Source: Asterias rubens (lineage: Eukaryota > Echinodermata > Asteroidea > Forcipulatida > Asteriidae). From it: a stretch of DNA of 64,000 nt. The stretch spans positions 11,163,047 to 11,227,046 of the forward strand of contig NC_047066.1 in assembly GCF_902459465.1 (NCBI RefSeq), read 5' to 3'. Under the pieces are notes generated by a model, which saw only the letters and a list, made by a program, of their open reading frames with translations, was not told where the DNA came from and did not search any database. A program made the translations under genes and the position numbers. This document shows, piece by piece, positions 44,146 to 57,075 of the stretch. The first letter of the stretch is position 1. Each line of letters begins with the position of its first letter.

Positions 44146-44532
44146 TTAAAGGCAGTGGACACTATTGGTCATTACTCAAAATAATTATCATCATAAAACC
44201 GTTATTTGGTAATGAGTAACGGTGAGAGGTTGATAGTATAAAACATTGTGAGAAACAGCTCCCTCTGAAGTGACGTAGTTTTCTAGAAAGAAGTAATTTT
44301 CCACGAATTTGATTTCGAGACCTCAAGTTTAGAATTTGAGGTCTCGAAATCAAGCATCAGAAAGCACACAACTTCGAGCGACAAGGATGTTTGTTCTTTT
44401 ATTATTATCTCGCAACATCGACGACCGATTGAGCTCAAACTTTCACAGGTTTGTTATTTTATGCATATGTTGAGATACACCAACTGCGAAGACTAGTCTT
44501 TGACAATTACCAATAGTGTCAACTGTCTTTAA
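44146..44532 (-). mobile_element. Family A TTAA element
   Basis: Full-length; lies between the 166-bp tandem array and the 33-bp minisatellite. Confidence 0.9.
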
Positions 44533-44700
44533 TGTGCTTTCATAAAGCTGAGTTCATTCAAGTGCCGAAAATTGCACAAAATTGATGTTGAATGGATGCA
44601 GAGATGCAGGCTACCAAGTTAAAGTGAAAATGTTGATATCATGAGCGTGCTGTTATTTTTAACTGTGCTTATTAAAGCAATACATTATATACTACCCCCC

Positions 44701-45657
44701 TATAAAGATCACTGACAAACATATGACATTGACTATAAAGATCACTGACAAACATATGACATTGACTATAAAGATCACTGACAAACATATGACATTGACT
44801 ATAAAGATCACTGACAAACATATGACATTGACTATAAAGATCACTGACAAACATATGACATTGACTATAAAGATCACTGACACACATATGACATTGACTA
44901 TAAAGATCACTGACAAACATATGACATTGACTATAAAGATCACTGACAAACATATGACATTGACTATAAAGATCACTGACAAACATATGACATTGACTAT
45001 AAAGATCACTGACAAACATATGACATTGACTATAAAGATCACTGACAAACATATGACATTGACTATAAAGATCACTGACACACATATGACATTGACTATA
45101 AAGATCACTGACAAACATATGACATTGACTATAAAGATCACTGACAAACATATGACATTGACTATAAAGATCACTGACAAACATATGACATTGACTATAA
45201 AGATCACTGACAAACATATGACATTGACTATAAAGATCACTGACAAACATATGACATTGACTATAAAGATCACTGACAAACATATGACATTGACTATAAA
45301 GATCACTGACAAACATATGACATTGACTATAAAGATCACTGACAAACATATGACATTGACTATAAAGATCACTGACAAACATATGACATTGACTATAAAG
45401 ATCACTGACAAACATATGACATTGACTATAAAGATCACTGACACACATATGACATTGACTATAAAGATCACTGACAAACATATGACATTGACTATAAAGA
45501 TCACTGACAAACATATGACATTGACTATAAAGATCACTGACAAACATATGACATTGACTATAAAGATCACTGACAAACATATGACATTGACTATAAAGAT
45601 CACTGACAAACATATGACATTGACTATAAAGATCACTGACAAACATATGACATTGAC
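44701..45657. repeat. 33-bp minisatellite, 29 units
   Basis: Exactly 957 bases = 29 x 33. The unit begins TATAAAGATCACTGACAAAC. Every unit is identical by eye except units 6, 12 and 23, which share the same A-to-C change (GACACACAT). Because 33 is a multiple of three and the unit lacks stops in several frames, long false open frames appear on both strands. Confidence 0.97.
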
Positions 45658-46669
45658 ATGTATTAGAATGAATATCAAGCTGATGATAGCATATTTTTGT
45701 GTTTGTAATAAATGATAAAAAAAAATTAAACAAAATTGTATTTCCCTGGTTTCTTATTCGATAAAAACTGAGCGAAACAAAATTGCTAATAATATTATTT
45801 GATGTTTTACTATTTGAGAATTAGGGCAGATCAAGATTCCAAATATAACCAATCAATAGTCAACTTGTAGACATACTTTTATGATGATCATAAGGGGCAA
45901 GAAATTTCAGACTTAATTACGAAAACATTTTGGAAAAACACCCGTTATTTTCGGAAGATATGAAGAAATATTGCTCCTTGATCTACGCCGCTGTACTTTT
46001 ATACTGAGTTAAAAGTTACTCAAAATGCCTATTCGAAGCTTCTGTACTTCTATACCAAGAAGCTGTTATTTCCATTAATTTTCAGAGTCATTACCAAACG
46101 TATGCATGCCATCAGTGATGCTTTTATAATTATTGATTATTTGAAAAACGCCTTTCATGTCACAGACACCACAAAGCGCTGCAAAGCTAAAACCAAGAAA
46201 AATACAGAAAATGTAAGTAAAACCAGAAGAAACAGTTGTTACTATAGTAATACCTTTAATAACAGCGGCATTTGGAACCGTTCCCGGTCATTTTCACACA
46301 GTAAGCAAATCAATCTTGTCTGCCGTGACGCAAATTATAAACCCGTATTCAATGGGAACTTATTGATGAAGTGGAAGAGAGCTGGACAAGAAAAACAAGG
46401 GATGTTTTCTTCTGAGCCAGTTCTATTTTGATTGATTTACGAACCTTACTTGTCCAGACGCATGTAATCAAAAAATCAGCATGAACAAAAAGTGTAACAG
46501 TGAAAGTGGATGTACTTTTTATCACAAATTTAACGGGCACTACTGACGGATGAGCTTCCTTTCTATTTTTACAGTACCTGTTCCCGTTATAATGTGCGGA
46601 ACGATATCTCTTAACCCATTACTTGGTGCTTGATATGGCATGGTGTACCCCCCCCCCTCATATATGTAC
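45658..46669. other. Intergenic after the minisatellite
   Basis: An ATG-initiated frame at 46102-46431 contains a GTAAGT at 46213 but no recognisable protein; poly-C near 46650. Confidence 0.4.
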
Positions 46670-46850
46670 CTAAATTGGTCGTCGAAGTTGCGAGATAAAT
46701 GGCAGAAAAAAACACCCTTGTCACACGAAGTTGTGTACTTTCTTGATTTCGAGACCTCATACGCGTATACGGTCTCGAAATCAATTCGAGTATTTTTCTG
46801 AGAAATTTCTTCAAAAACTACGTCAAATCAGAGGGTGCCGTTCGACATAT
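46670..46850 (+). mobile_element. Family A internal fragment with altered central palindrome
   Basis: Core only, both TTAA ends missing. The hairpin arms GATTTCGAGACC/GGTCTCGAAATC are perfect, but the loop is replaced by a sequence containing TACGCGTA, itself palindromic. Confidence 0.75.
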
Positions 46851-47127
46851 TATTCAGAAAGTTACCATCCTGTGACAATTATAGGAATATCGACATCGGA
46901 CGTTTCAGGATGTTGTCATGTCGAGATAATTTATCTCAGGAGGTTGACATCTTAACTACGTTTGACGTCATTTTCTTTTCATTTAATTTTTCATTACGAG
47001 ACATTTATTTCCATTCCAACAGAACAAAATAACAATATCAAGGAACAGTATAGAGGAAAATTGGAAATGGGGGCGAAGCCAGAAAAGCTTAAAATTGTGG
47101 TAGGCATTCCCAGACAACTAAAAACAC

Positions 47128-47268
47128 AACGGACTAATTGCAAGGGTCGTGGGTTCGAATCCCACCCGGGTAATATGCCTGTGATACTTTTTCACAGGAC
47201 TTGGGAAGTACTGAGTATACAGTGCTAACAAACATCGGTGTATGGGTAAAAACCAAATACAACGGACT
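47128..47268 (+). mobile_element. tRNA-derived SINE, 5' part missing
   Basis: Starts just before the B box (GTGGGTTCGAATCCCACCCG) and runs through the shared tail to GGGTAAAAACCAAATA. Confidence 0.8.
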
Positions 47269-47807
47269 AACATGAACATTAACAAGTATAGTGATTGGTA
47301 CTAAATTTAACTGATACAAGACAGACTCTATGAGTGAATAAGTGATCTCATTAAATCGGATGGCACTTCCCGAGCTCCGTATCTATGATATTAAAGGATA
47401 ATATTATTTTGAGCAATAGATTTATCTTAATTGAGACCGAGGTGTTGAAGCAGAGAGATGATTGGTGATGGGGCGGCCCCATGGGGTCTCCTTTGAGGCA
47501 TGATGTTGGGGGTCGGTGGCCTACAGTGATCATGGTTCATTAGGCAGACTGTCGGGTCATAAGTGTCGTCTTGCTTGTGATTTGAAGTCGTGATACTCTA
47601 CGGAGATACCATAAATTTACTTAAAGGTTTGAAGTAACACCTAAGCTTGCTTCAATATCAAAAGAAAACAGTTTAGTTAAGTTTGTCATCCCATCATCCA
47701 CATCATGAGAAGCTAATTATTGGATTCCTCGCATGGAAACAAATGTATAACTGTTAGCGCCGGGGCAGGTGGGTTCCCCCGTTCGTTATTCGTTATCTTT
47801 GAAAACC

Positions 47808-48170
47808 TTAAAGCAATTGGACACTTTCAGTATACAGTTTTGTCCAAGGCCCACACTTCGTGTACCACAACGTACATGTACATATAAAATAACAAACCTG
47901 TGAAAATTTAGGCTCAATCAGTCATCGGAGTCGGGAGAAAATGACGGGAAAACCTACCCTTGTTTCCCTACGTTTCGCCGTGTCGTGCATGACATGTGTT
48001 TAAAATAAATCCTTAATTCTCGCTATTGTTTTAATGTTTTCTCAAAAAGTAAAGCATTTCATGGAATAATATTTCAAGATGAGTCTTTCCTTCTGTAAAC
48101 CCTGTAAATTATTTGTAAATCTGTGAACTTCTAATTTTTTTTCTGGACCGAAAGTGTATCATGACTTTAA
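47808..48170 (+). mobile_element. Family B TTAA element
   Basis: Same family as 18599; the ends are now TTAAAGCAATTGGACACTTT and ...CATGACTTTAA. Confidence 0.85.
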
Positions 48171-50251
48171 GCACCATTGGCATGATCATCTTAGGCCGAT
48201 TTCTCACGATAGCGAGCGGACCTTAAAGTGGACATTATCCTCATAGTCGAGTTGGTGACACTGCTCATTCCCACTGCATGCAGCCTACACATTTTAAATC
48301 GGATATCAACACTTTCCAATGGGAGACCACAAAGGTTTCGGCTATGGCTTCGAACCGGATCGATGAAGAGTATTTGGTCTCTGTAGTCAACGTTTACAGC
48401 CGTAGTCAAGTCGCTTGTTTTTGGACGGCCTCAGATTGTGCGTGGTAGTATGGCGGGAATCTATAGGGTCGTAGCACGTGGGTGTTAACGGGTTGTGTTG
48501 AATTTACCCACCCCAATAGGCCATATGCTCAATACCGCCATCTTAAAAGTACCCCAAGCTGACATACAAGATGGACGCCATGCTGATATTGTAACGGATA
48601 GAAACAATATATGCATTTTTGTCTTCACAATAATCATAACAGCATGCAAACTGAAATGCAACTATATATACAGAGCTATAAAACCACACCATGAGGACCG
48701 CATTTAAAATTAGCGCCCCGTGATCTCACCCAGAATCCTTTGTGTGCCGATCATGCGCATTGTGACATTTACACTGGTCACTCCATGTAATGTAATTGTG
48801 TATGCTACTATCCTTATTATAAACCATCATCGGATGGCTCAAGTTCATTCTAAGTCACAGCGATTTCATTCTCTTATTATTCATGAGAGTGTTTGATTTT
48901 ACAATTATTAGTCTAGTGCCGACAACAACGGTCCCCCTCTCGCCACCACATTTAAGAAGAAGGGTGAACAAAGTGCCGTGAGAGTCTCTCTGAGATTGGC
49001 AGTCAATTATTTAGCAGTTATTTTTTTAATAATGTAAATCTGGTGGGAACGTCTTCACTCAGGAATGACGCATGATTACCAGTGGTTCATCTAAGCCCCC
49101 CCCCCCCCCCCCCCCGTCGTTGTTGGATGTCGGCTCGATTCAAGTTGGGTTCGAGCTGGTCCATTATGGGAGGAAATTAAATAGACGGAATTGTGCTCCA
49201 GTAGGTGTCTGTGGATGTGCACTTTAAATGCAGGCGATTCTGGGGGCGTGTTTTCACTGTGTTTATAAATTAACCATTTTTAAAGGGAAGTTTAGAGAGG
49301 CATTTGGGAAATAAATACCCCCCACCCATGATCGGTACAGAATGTGATGGGGAGTTCCATCAAGTACCTTTTTAACGGGAGTATCTGCTTGCCCCCTCTC
49401 AACCCAAACACCCTTTCCGGAACTGGTATGTTTATTCCTGCTATTGTTGTTCGATCCAACATTCCCTTTTCTGAAGTTCTCTGTGGGGCACGACTACACC
49501 AAACAAACCAGTGTGATGAACACTCTTTCTTTTATCATGTACGGTCACATTCGCACGGCCACATTAATGATAAACACTAATTTTCCGACGCCCATACAAA
49601 TGGTGTTTTCGTAATGCAAAACTTAAACTGAAACCTTACCTATACACACTAACCCTCTATAGCGCAGAGATCACATGAGGATTATCAGTACATGCTTGTT
49701 TGGAACACTATATATACGCTCTGAAAACTAACGGGTCAGAATTGACCCGGATTCGGAGTCCAATGGAGCTCAGGAGCTTGACGCATTCTGTGAGTAATTT
49801 TGCGGATAGTAGGCTTTGGTATCAAACATCAGAAGCTTATATAATGGTATAGAGCAGAAAACAACACGAGGCTAACAAAATGTTTCTTGGGGTTGGGTGA
49901 TGTGGGGGAGGGGGGGGGGGCTTCATCACAACCTCCAATACACAACCCCTTTAAAAACATTTACCGTCTACCTATAAAGACAACCGGGATGAACTTCCCT
50001 CCCGTACACGGAGTCGTAGCTTGAAGGTGAGGGCCAGACATCAAACAGAAATCAGGAAGTGTTAGAGATGGAAATGTGGTCATTCATCAACGAAATCCAT
50101 TAGTAATCATGAACGCCTTCGTCCCCGTCGAGCTTACCACGATTGCCCCAGCTGCGCACTGAACGCCACACAGAACGCCACACAGTTTGATTGGTAGAGG
50201 AGGGGTGTTGAAAACCCCAGAACCAAAGCGCAGGCTGTCAGCAAGACATTT
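48171..50251. other. Intergenic, largely repeat-free
   Basis: Includes CCGCCATCTT/AAGATGGACGCCAT, an inverted YY1-like pair (48537-48580), a 20-base poly-C run (49098-49116) and a poly-G run (49908). No gene recognised. Confidence 0.4.
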
Positions 50252-50494
50252 GGGTCCAATTTCATAGAGCTGCTAAGCACAAACATTTGCTTAGCATGAC
50301 ATTTCTTCCTTGATAAAAACAGGATTACCAATCAAACTTCCACGTGGTTTTCATGATTTAAGCAAGCAACAGCTGAATACCAAACAAGCAATATGCAACA
50401 AATGGAAATTTGGTTGGTAATCCTGTATTTATCAAGGAAAAAATGTCATGCTAAGCAAATTGTTGTGCTTATCAGCTCCATGAAATGAGGCCCT
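50252..50494. mobile_element. Fold-back element with GGGYCCAATTTCATAGAGCT ends
   Basis: Second good copy of the family at 34498, about 80-85% alike by eye. Confidence 0.8.
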
Positions 50495-50975
50495 GGAAGC
50501 CATGCTACAAAACATTTTTGTAAGGTTATGGTCTGTGATGTCTGTGATGTCTGTTCGTCTTAACAATTTTGTGGACAATGACTGAACGTTGTTAGCCCCT
50601 AAAAAACACCCACAAAAACTACATAACTCTAGGTCCCAATGCCCCATTCTAGAATATGGATTAGTCCAGTCTGGGATACCAAGGACTTGACTCCCACACA
50701 GGGCATTGCACTGTTGAGAAACCGGTGGAATACATGACTTTAGTGTTTCCAACTTTCACTTATTATAATGGTTTTCAACAACACAACCTAGAGTATGGAA
50801 AGCACTCAAGAATACTGTAGCGGAAGGGGTGATCTGGTAGACTTTACTTGGCTTTTAGTGCAAGATGAAACGATGCCTTGGAACACTGTAGGCCGTGTCA
50901 CCGAACATATTAACAAAAAGCTTTTAAATTTACACCCCTTGAAGCCCTTTCCTTTCTAGAGTTTTAGTTTGAAGT
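50495..50975. other. Intergenic, nothing recognised
   Basis: A short CTGTGATGT triplication near 50532; no coding signal. Confidence 0.45.
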
Positions 50976-51329
50976 TTAAAGCCACGCTAGACACTATTGG
51001 TAATTGTCAAAAACAGTCTTCTTACTTGGTGTATCTATAACCATGTAATAACAAACTTGTGAAAATTTGAGCTCAATCGGTCATCAAAGTTGCAAGATAA
51101 TATTGAAAGGAAAAACACCTTTGTCACATGAAGTTGTGTGCACCTCAAGTTCTAAATCTGAGGTCTCGAAATCAAATTCGTGGAAAATTACTTCTTTCTC
51201 GAAAACTACGTTATACTTCAGAGGGAGCCGTTTCTAACAATGGTGTATATTGTAAACAACTCTCCATTACTCAATACCAAGTAAGGTTTTATGCCAATAA
51301 TTATTACCAATAGCGTCCACTGCCTTTAA
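50976..51329 (+). mobile_element. Family A TTAA element
   Basis: Slightly short; the first half of the central hairpin is partly deleted. Confidence 0.85.
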
Positions 51330-54163
51330 CTATCATGTGCCTAGTTTCATTCGATGTGAGTGAACTGCAGTCAATAATCCGGTCACTCTTCCAGACGTAT
51401 GGTAGTCTTAATTCTCAACGCTAATTTGTGTGTCAGTAACCGGTAGAGGGCGCAGGATCAACTGGCTCTGAGGGGACAAGCCTACGAATCTGGTTTAAAA
51501 TCAGGGGCTCCAGGCTCCGTCTTATGACCGAACATGACTGAACAACTGTGTGCTCGCTGCTCTAAACTCCAGACTTCCAAACAGAGCCAAAAAGCATTGG
51601 TTTGTTTTGATCGAGATATTTGTTTGATACAAATATCTCTTCTCCAACTCATGTGGTGATATCAGCGACTACATTAAGTAAAACAAACGTCGCCATTCAA
51701 GACTATAAGGATTTAAACTGTGTTATTAATACGCAAATTATGTCAACGACCGAGACACAAAATGCACATGTGGCATCGGTGTACATTTGAGAGCAGTACT
51801 GACCAATTGAGTGCGAGATGCCCACGTGTTCAGAATAAACGACTACCAACATGAACATAGTTCAGTCACCCATGTCACCAACCCAAGTCATGGATGCTCA
51901 TACTTTTCAAAAGGGTGTCAACAGCACTCCACAACCACAAGTAGCTACGCCTGAGGCTCTTTCACACGATGACGCCATTTTGCAATGATTCCGTGAGTTC
52001 ATGGCCTTTTCGAATCCACGACCTCGACTTCGAATTTTGCATTAGGCCGGCTCGGTAACAGCGTTCTCTCGTCTGAAGCCCTGATCGAGTGCGTATGCAA
52101 AGCACGCGCAAAAGTTGTGAAAACAACAGCGGGGCCACGCTAGTCTCCGCCGAGTCCAAAACCGAATACGTGGTTTCGAAATGGCCCATGTTGGTTTCTC
52201 ACGTCCAGGTTTTCTCTAATATTATTGAAAGGCAGACAGTTCCTCTGAGCAATTGTTACTCATCCGATTCAGTTTTTATTTTGAGAACGAGGGTGAGTCT
52301 GTCTTGGACCAAGGCTCGCCAGCATTCATCATAGAGCGCCCCATAGTGTTCGATACCAGAATATGAAAATTTTGTCACAAGAGTCGATCCTTAAAACAAG
52401 ACATGTTTGCAGCTATAGTTATCATTTGATTTGTCAGCCTCAAACGAAAGAGCAGATTTTCCACGGGTATTCAAAACTCTGTCCAACTGCAGTTAGATAC
52501 TGACGCCTTCATTTTTTGTTATTACCTATAAACAGGTGTAGCGCCCTCAATCTAATATGATTTTCTTGTTGTATGTGTTTTTTAATTTCTTTGCAGAAAT
52601 ATTGTATTTGTATTGTTCAGTTGGTACCTTCTTGATTTTGTTTTAATTGGTGGGGAATTTTTGCACTAAAATTATGTTATATAATTTTCAGTTGATTTTT
52701 TTTTAAAGATTTTTACTTACACTTAAGGGTTAATTCGAGGAGTTTGGCTTACAGCCCCGGGAGTTATCTCAATCCGGTCAAAATCTGTTCAGAACATGAA
52801 TTGTAACATTTCTCAAAGATTCCAATCTCGGAAATGCAATTTTAACTGAGCACCAACAAGCAAGTTTCACATAACAGCAAAATAAGATATAACACAATAT
52901 CTGAAGATGTTTTGTGTGATAGTCATAATTAGTTCAAATTCTCCCGCGCAAACCTAACTAAAAGACAATGATTAAAAAAGTACGCTGTCCTGAAATAAGC
53001 TTTCATCTTTTAATAGTTTTCCCCACAATATGATGGTGAATATTATTTACATTAATTATTGTGATATTGTGCAATCTTACCTCTAGTTTGGAATAACATT
53101 AATAGTCCGAGTTGCGTGGTTTTTGTTTAACCACGCTTCATTGCGACGCTCCCCTTGGATAGACGAGGTTTTGCCCCGTCGCATTCGCAGCTCTGATGCC
53201 GACCAAGTCATTGCTTTGGCGCGCTGACAAACGTGCGGGTTTATTAGGCCTACACTTAACATCACGACAACGTACACTGTTTTTAAGGATGGTTGCATTC
53301 TGGGTGCGCTGCAAATGCCCAGCTAAGACAATTGACCAACACGCCACAACAAGCACGCTGTTGTTTTAACAGTGAGGGGTTCCCTGAATGGAACGAACCA
53401 TCAGTTCTTACAACTATCGATATTCTGAAGGGATTTGGAGTTGGAAAGTTCTTTGTTCACTGTTTCTTACGTCATGAAGTTGATGGTTTCAAACTTTAAC
53501 TGTGTCTACGAACAATGACTTACACCCTTTAGCGTGACTGCGGGAACTGGCGGCGAGTTACCGGGAATGTTTAGCTGTCTCTACAACACATTCATGACTA
53601 TGAATACGATTAGGCACCAACAAAAGACACTCGGGGAATGTTAAAGTTTCCAGTGGGACATAAAAGTGATCAATTAATGTGACAACATGAAAATACATTG
53701 CAGGATTCTTTGATAAGGTAAATCGCCGACAAATTTGATGCTGACGTTAACTGAGAAATGTGTGGGTTGTTTTACGAAACTGGAATCAACTCTGGATGTG
53801 GGTGACTTACGAAACTGATAGCATCTGTGTACTGATGATTAATACCATAAGACGCGCGAAATTTATTTGTGCAGTGTTGGATCGTACGTAAAAAGAGAAG
53901 TGAACGTATGGTAAAATCAACTCTGCGGTTGATAAAACCATAATTGAAATGTATATCGCTTCTTCAAAGGCGTAAATAACGTCTGCTTAAAAGACTAGCC
54001 GTTTTCTTAATCCCATTGAAACGGTGGAAAATCTCAGTGCAGTGAAGTTATTTAAACGTGTGCTGAGGAGCCGGTACGGGAGGACGTTTCGTCGTAGACT
54101 TAGTCTACCTTCAACAGGCGTTTTTGGTGAACTCACAGCGGGTGGACGTGCTACAAAGCAAAG
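51330..54163. other. Upstream region of the second P2X gene
   Basis: Lower repeat content. Two CpG-richer patches: 52020-52200 and 53110-53260. The latter includes an 8-bp stem GCGTGGTT/AACCACGC (53114-53136). No gene recognised. Confidence 0.4.
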
Positions 54164-54330
54164 ATGGGTAAAGGATTGGGGAATTTTGGGTCTAGGGTGG
54201 GTGCTTTCGTGGGGATGATGTCGGATCAGTTTTTCGACTACGACACGCCAAAGATGGTGCAGATAAAGAGTAAGAAGGTCGGTCTTATCAACAGGGTGGT
54301 ACAGATTTGCGTCATCGCCTACGTTGTTGT
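54164..54330 (+). CDS. Second P2X receptor gene, first coding exon only
   Basis: Opens with MGKGLGNFGSRVGAFVGM, continues with FFDYDTPKMVQIKSKKVGLI (the Y-x-T-x-K motif in YDTPK) and ends in TM1 (VVQICVIAYVV). It is 167 bases long and ends in phase 2 at GTGAGT, exactly like exon 1 of the P2X gene at 34114. The N-terminal 18 residues are unlike that copy. No further exon could be recognised up to 64000, so intron 1 is longer than 9.6 kb or the gene is broken. A longer frame lies antisense here (53987-54427), but this sense frame shows the family motif. Confidence 0.85.
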
Positions 54331-54606
54331 GTGAGTAGGAAACCACTTTTTCTTTTGCCGTAGTCTGTCCGTCATTGTTCTTTCTTTTACGTAAATGAGA
54401 TACCGCTTTTGGAAGTAATCGGTGCATAATATTGGCAGTCGACTATGCAAAAACGTCCGGTGTTAGATTTTTGAGAATATTATCTAGGCTGTAATGATTG
54501 TAAAGGACCGATTATGTGAGTGTAGGACTAAACCACTTTGCATTGTCTTTTGCTGGTTGTTCAGTGTTGTAAAGTATGTTCGTCATTTTCTCATTCTCAC
54601 TCATTG

Positions 54607-54989
54607 TTAAAGGCAGTGGACAATTGGTAATTGTCAAAGACTATCCTTGACAGTTTGTGTATCTTAACATATGCATAAAATAACATACCTGTGAAAATTT
54701 GAGCTCAATCGGTCATCGAACTTGCGAGATAATAATGAAAGAAAAAACACCCTTGTCACACGAAGTTGTGTGCGTTTAGATGGTTGATTTCGAGACCTCA
54801 AGTTCTAAATCTGAGGTCTCCAAATCAAATTCGTGAACAATTACTTCTTTTTCGAAAACTATGGCACTTCAGAGGGAGCGTTTCTCACAATGTTTTATAC
54901 CATCAACCTCTCCCCATTACTCGTCACCAAGAAAGGTTTTATGCTAACAATTATTTTGAGTAATTACCAATAGTGTCCACTGCCATTAA
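54607..54989 (+). mobile_element. Family A TTAA element, intron 1 of second P2X
   Basis: Full-length, 277 bases after P2X-B exon 1. Confidence 0.9.
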
Positions 54990-56405
54990 TGTAGCATTTC
55001 TGTATCCGATTGCAACTTTACCCAATATGAAATAAAACAGTATATTGCTTATTCAAATGATATAGAGCTTTTGGTAGGCCAGTAATCAGTGACAAAATGA
55101 CAGTCGGGTATTAATTTCAACAAAACCTCCAGAAAACGGAGATGAAAAAAATTCATAACATGAACACATAACTATGGAAAATGATCACCCTGACAGTACC
55201 AAATCCCATTAATGCCTTGTCTCACCATAGCAGAATATTTAGATTAATTTGTATTCGTGTGAAAACAACTATGTTACAAACCAAACTCCACAAAATTTGT
55301 GTATGATCTGACGAAATCCATAGTGAGTACTGAATTAATAAACACAACGTCCGGCTCATTGTACCAAAACCCGCCATTGGCCCAAACATTGGCCCAAACA
55401 AAGCAGTTCCAATTCGTTCGTTATCGCGTCTGGTCGGGTCGCGGATTTCCGGCCCACAGCCAGATGGTATCTCCAAATTGATGTCATTGCCGCAGCTTGC
55501 TTGAAAACGCTACAATTAAATTTAAACTACTTTAAGAAAACTGCATCTCAGTGTCTTAAAGACGAAATTAACGCATAAATTGTAACTTATCGGGATAAAT
55601 TAGTTTCATTCTTCCTGAAAGCTCACTCTCTGTATACATGTTTGTTCATTTTAGCCTTCGAGAAAGACTCTGCCTATATACACCACAACGTCAGGCCGTT
55701 AACTATTTCTGTATATACCATCATCATTCCTTAGAGAAATATTTTCGTCTTGAAATACTGAAATCATATTTTTATTTGGCAGTAAAGACCCAACAAATTA
55801 CTATTCTTTAGTATTTCGATTGTGGCGATCGAAATAAGTTCAACACTTCCCTTGAAATACTAAAATTGATGAATAAGCACCCATGTGAAATAAGCTTGAT
55901 AATGGCATGCAAATAAACCTCTCACAGTGCATATTAAACCGTCGTTCGCTGTTTTAACCCTCAAATGTGATGACTGAATTTAATGATATTTTCACAGGTT
56001 GGATGAATGGTGTGAAAACTGAAAACTAGATGATTGGATGTTAGAAACTTTACCCTTTGAAGTCATGTATTTTTTAGCATTTTTTTCACCATCAAAATTG
56101 AAAGCACGCATATCTGTGCAACTAGGGTTTTATTTTTCATTTATTGCAACTTCGATGACCTTTTGAGCCCAAAATGTCACATCTATGTTGTATTATGAAT
56201 CCAAATTAGCAAACTGGTCTGTGGTGACAATTTACAATGACCAGTCTTTAATGTAGTTTCATTATGCGAAACATACACTGTTATTAAGGTGAAGATATTG
56301 CGCTTGGATGCTCGAAGTCGATACCGACTTTAGCTTTCCGATTATCACCCGAACCTTCAATAAGTAATCCTGTCCATTGATTATGAAAACTACACCGTGT
56401 CACCG
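54990..56405. other. Intron 1 of the second P2X gene (presumed)
   Basis: No exon found. A degenerate family A-like core lies at about 56130-56240 (GCAACTTCGATGACC, TTTGAGCCC). Confidence 0.4.
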
Positions 56406-56656
56406 TTAAAGGCACCGATACTATTGACAATTACTCAAAATAATTGTTAGCATAAAAACGTATCGATAAGGAGCAGTGGATAATAAAACATTGTGAAAAA
56501 GGCTCCCTCTGAAGTAACGTAGTTTTTGAAAAAAGGGATGTTTCTCACTCAAATATTTAAAGACTTCAATCGAGTCCAAATTTATACAGATTTGTTACTT
56601 TGGGGGGGGGGGGGATACACCAAGTAAGAAAACTGGTCTTTGTCAGGTGCCTTTAA
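56406..56656 (-). mobile_element. Family A TTAA element, short subfamily
   Basis: Ends TTAAAGGCACC; carries the AAAGACTTC central type and a poly-G run (about 56600-56612). Confidence 0.75.
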
Positions 56657-56689
56657 AGGGAACGTATAAATTGGTAATCACTCTTACAA

Positions 56690-57075
56690 TTAAAGACACT
56701 GGATACTATTGGTAATTGTCAAAGACCAGCCTTCACAGTTGGTGTATCTCAATATTATGCATAGAATAACAAACCTGTGAAAATTTGAGATCAATCGGTT
56801 GTCGAAGTTGCGATATAATAATGAAAGAAAAACACCCTTATCACACGAAGTTGTGTGCGTTTAGATGGTTGATTTCGAGACATCAAGTTCTAAATCTGAG
56901 GTCTCGAAATAAAATTCGTGGAAAATTACTTCTTTCTCGAACACTACTCCACTTCAGAGGGAGCCGTTTCTCACAATGTCTTTTACTACCAACCTCTCCC
57001 CATTACTCATTACCAAGTAAAGTTTTATGCTAATAATTATTTTGAGTAATTACCAATAGTGTCCACTGCCTTTAA
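56690..57075 (+). mobile_element. Family A TTAA element
   Basis: Full-length, 34 bases from the preceding short copy and in opposite orientation. Confidence 0.9.

Noticed and set aside
44701-45657. CRISPR-like array
   Set aside because: Units are directly adjacent and identical with no unique spacers, in a eukaryotic context; it is a minisatellite.
44672-45733. Very long open frames on both strands (repeats such as MTLTIKITDKH)
   Set aside because: They are forced by a 33-bp tandem unit without stops; no signal, domain or splice context supports a protein.
46102-46431. 109-residue ATG frame as a gene
   Set aside because: No recognisable domain, low-complexity Lys/Asn composition, no clear neighbours; kept only as a remark.
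53987-54427. 146-residue antisense frame over the P2X-B exon
   Set aside because: The sense strand shows a bona fide P2X exon; the antisense frame is a shadow of it.
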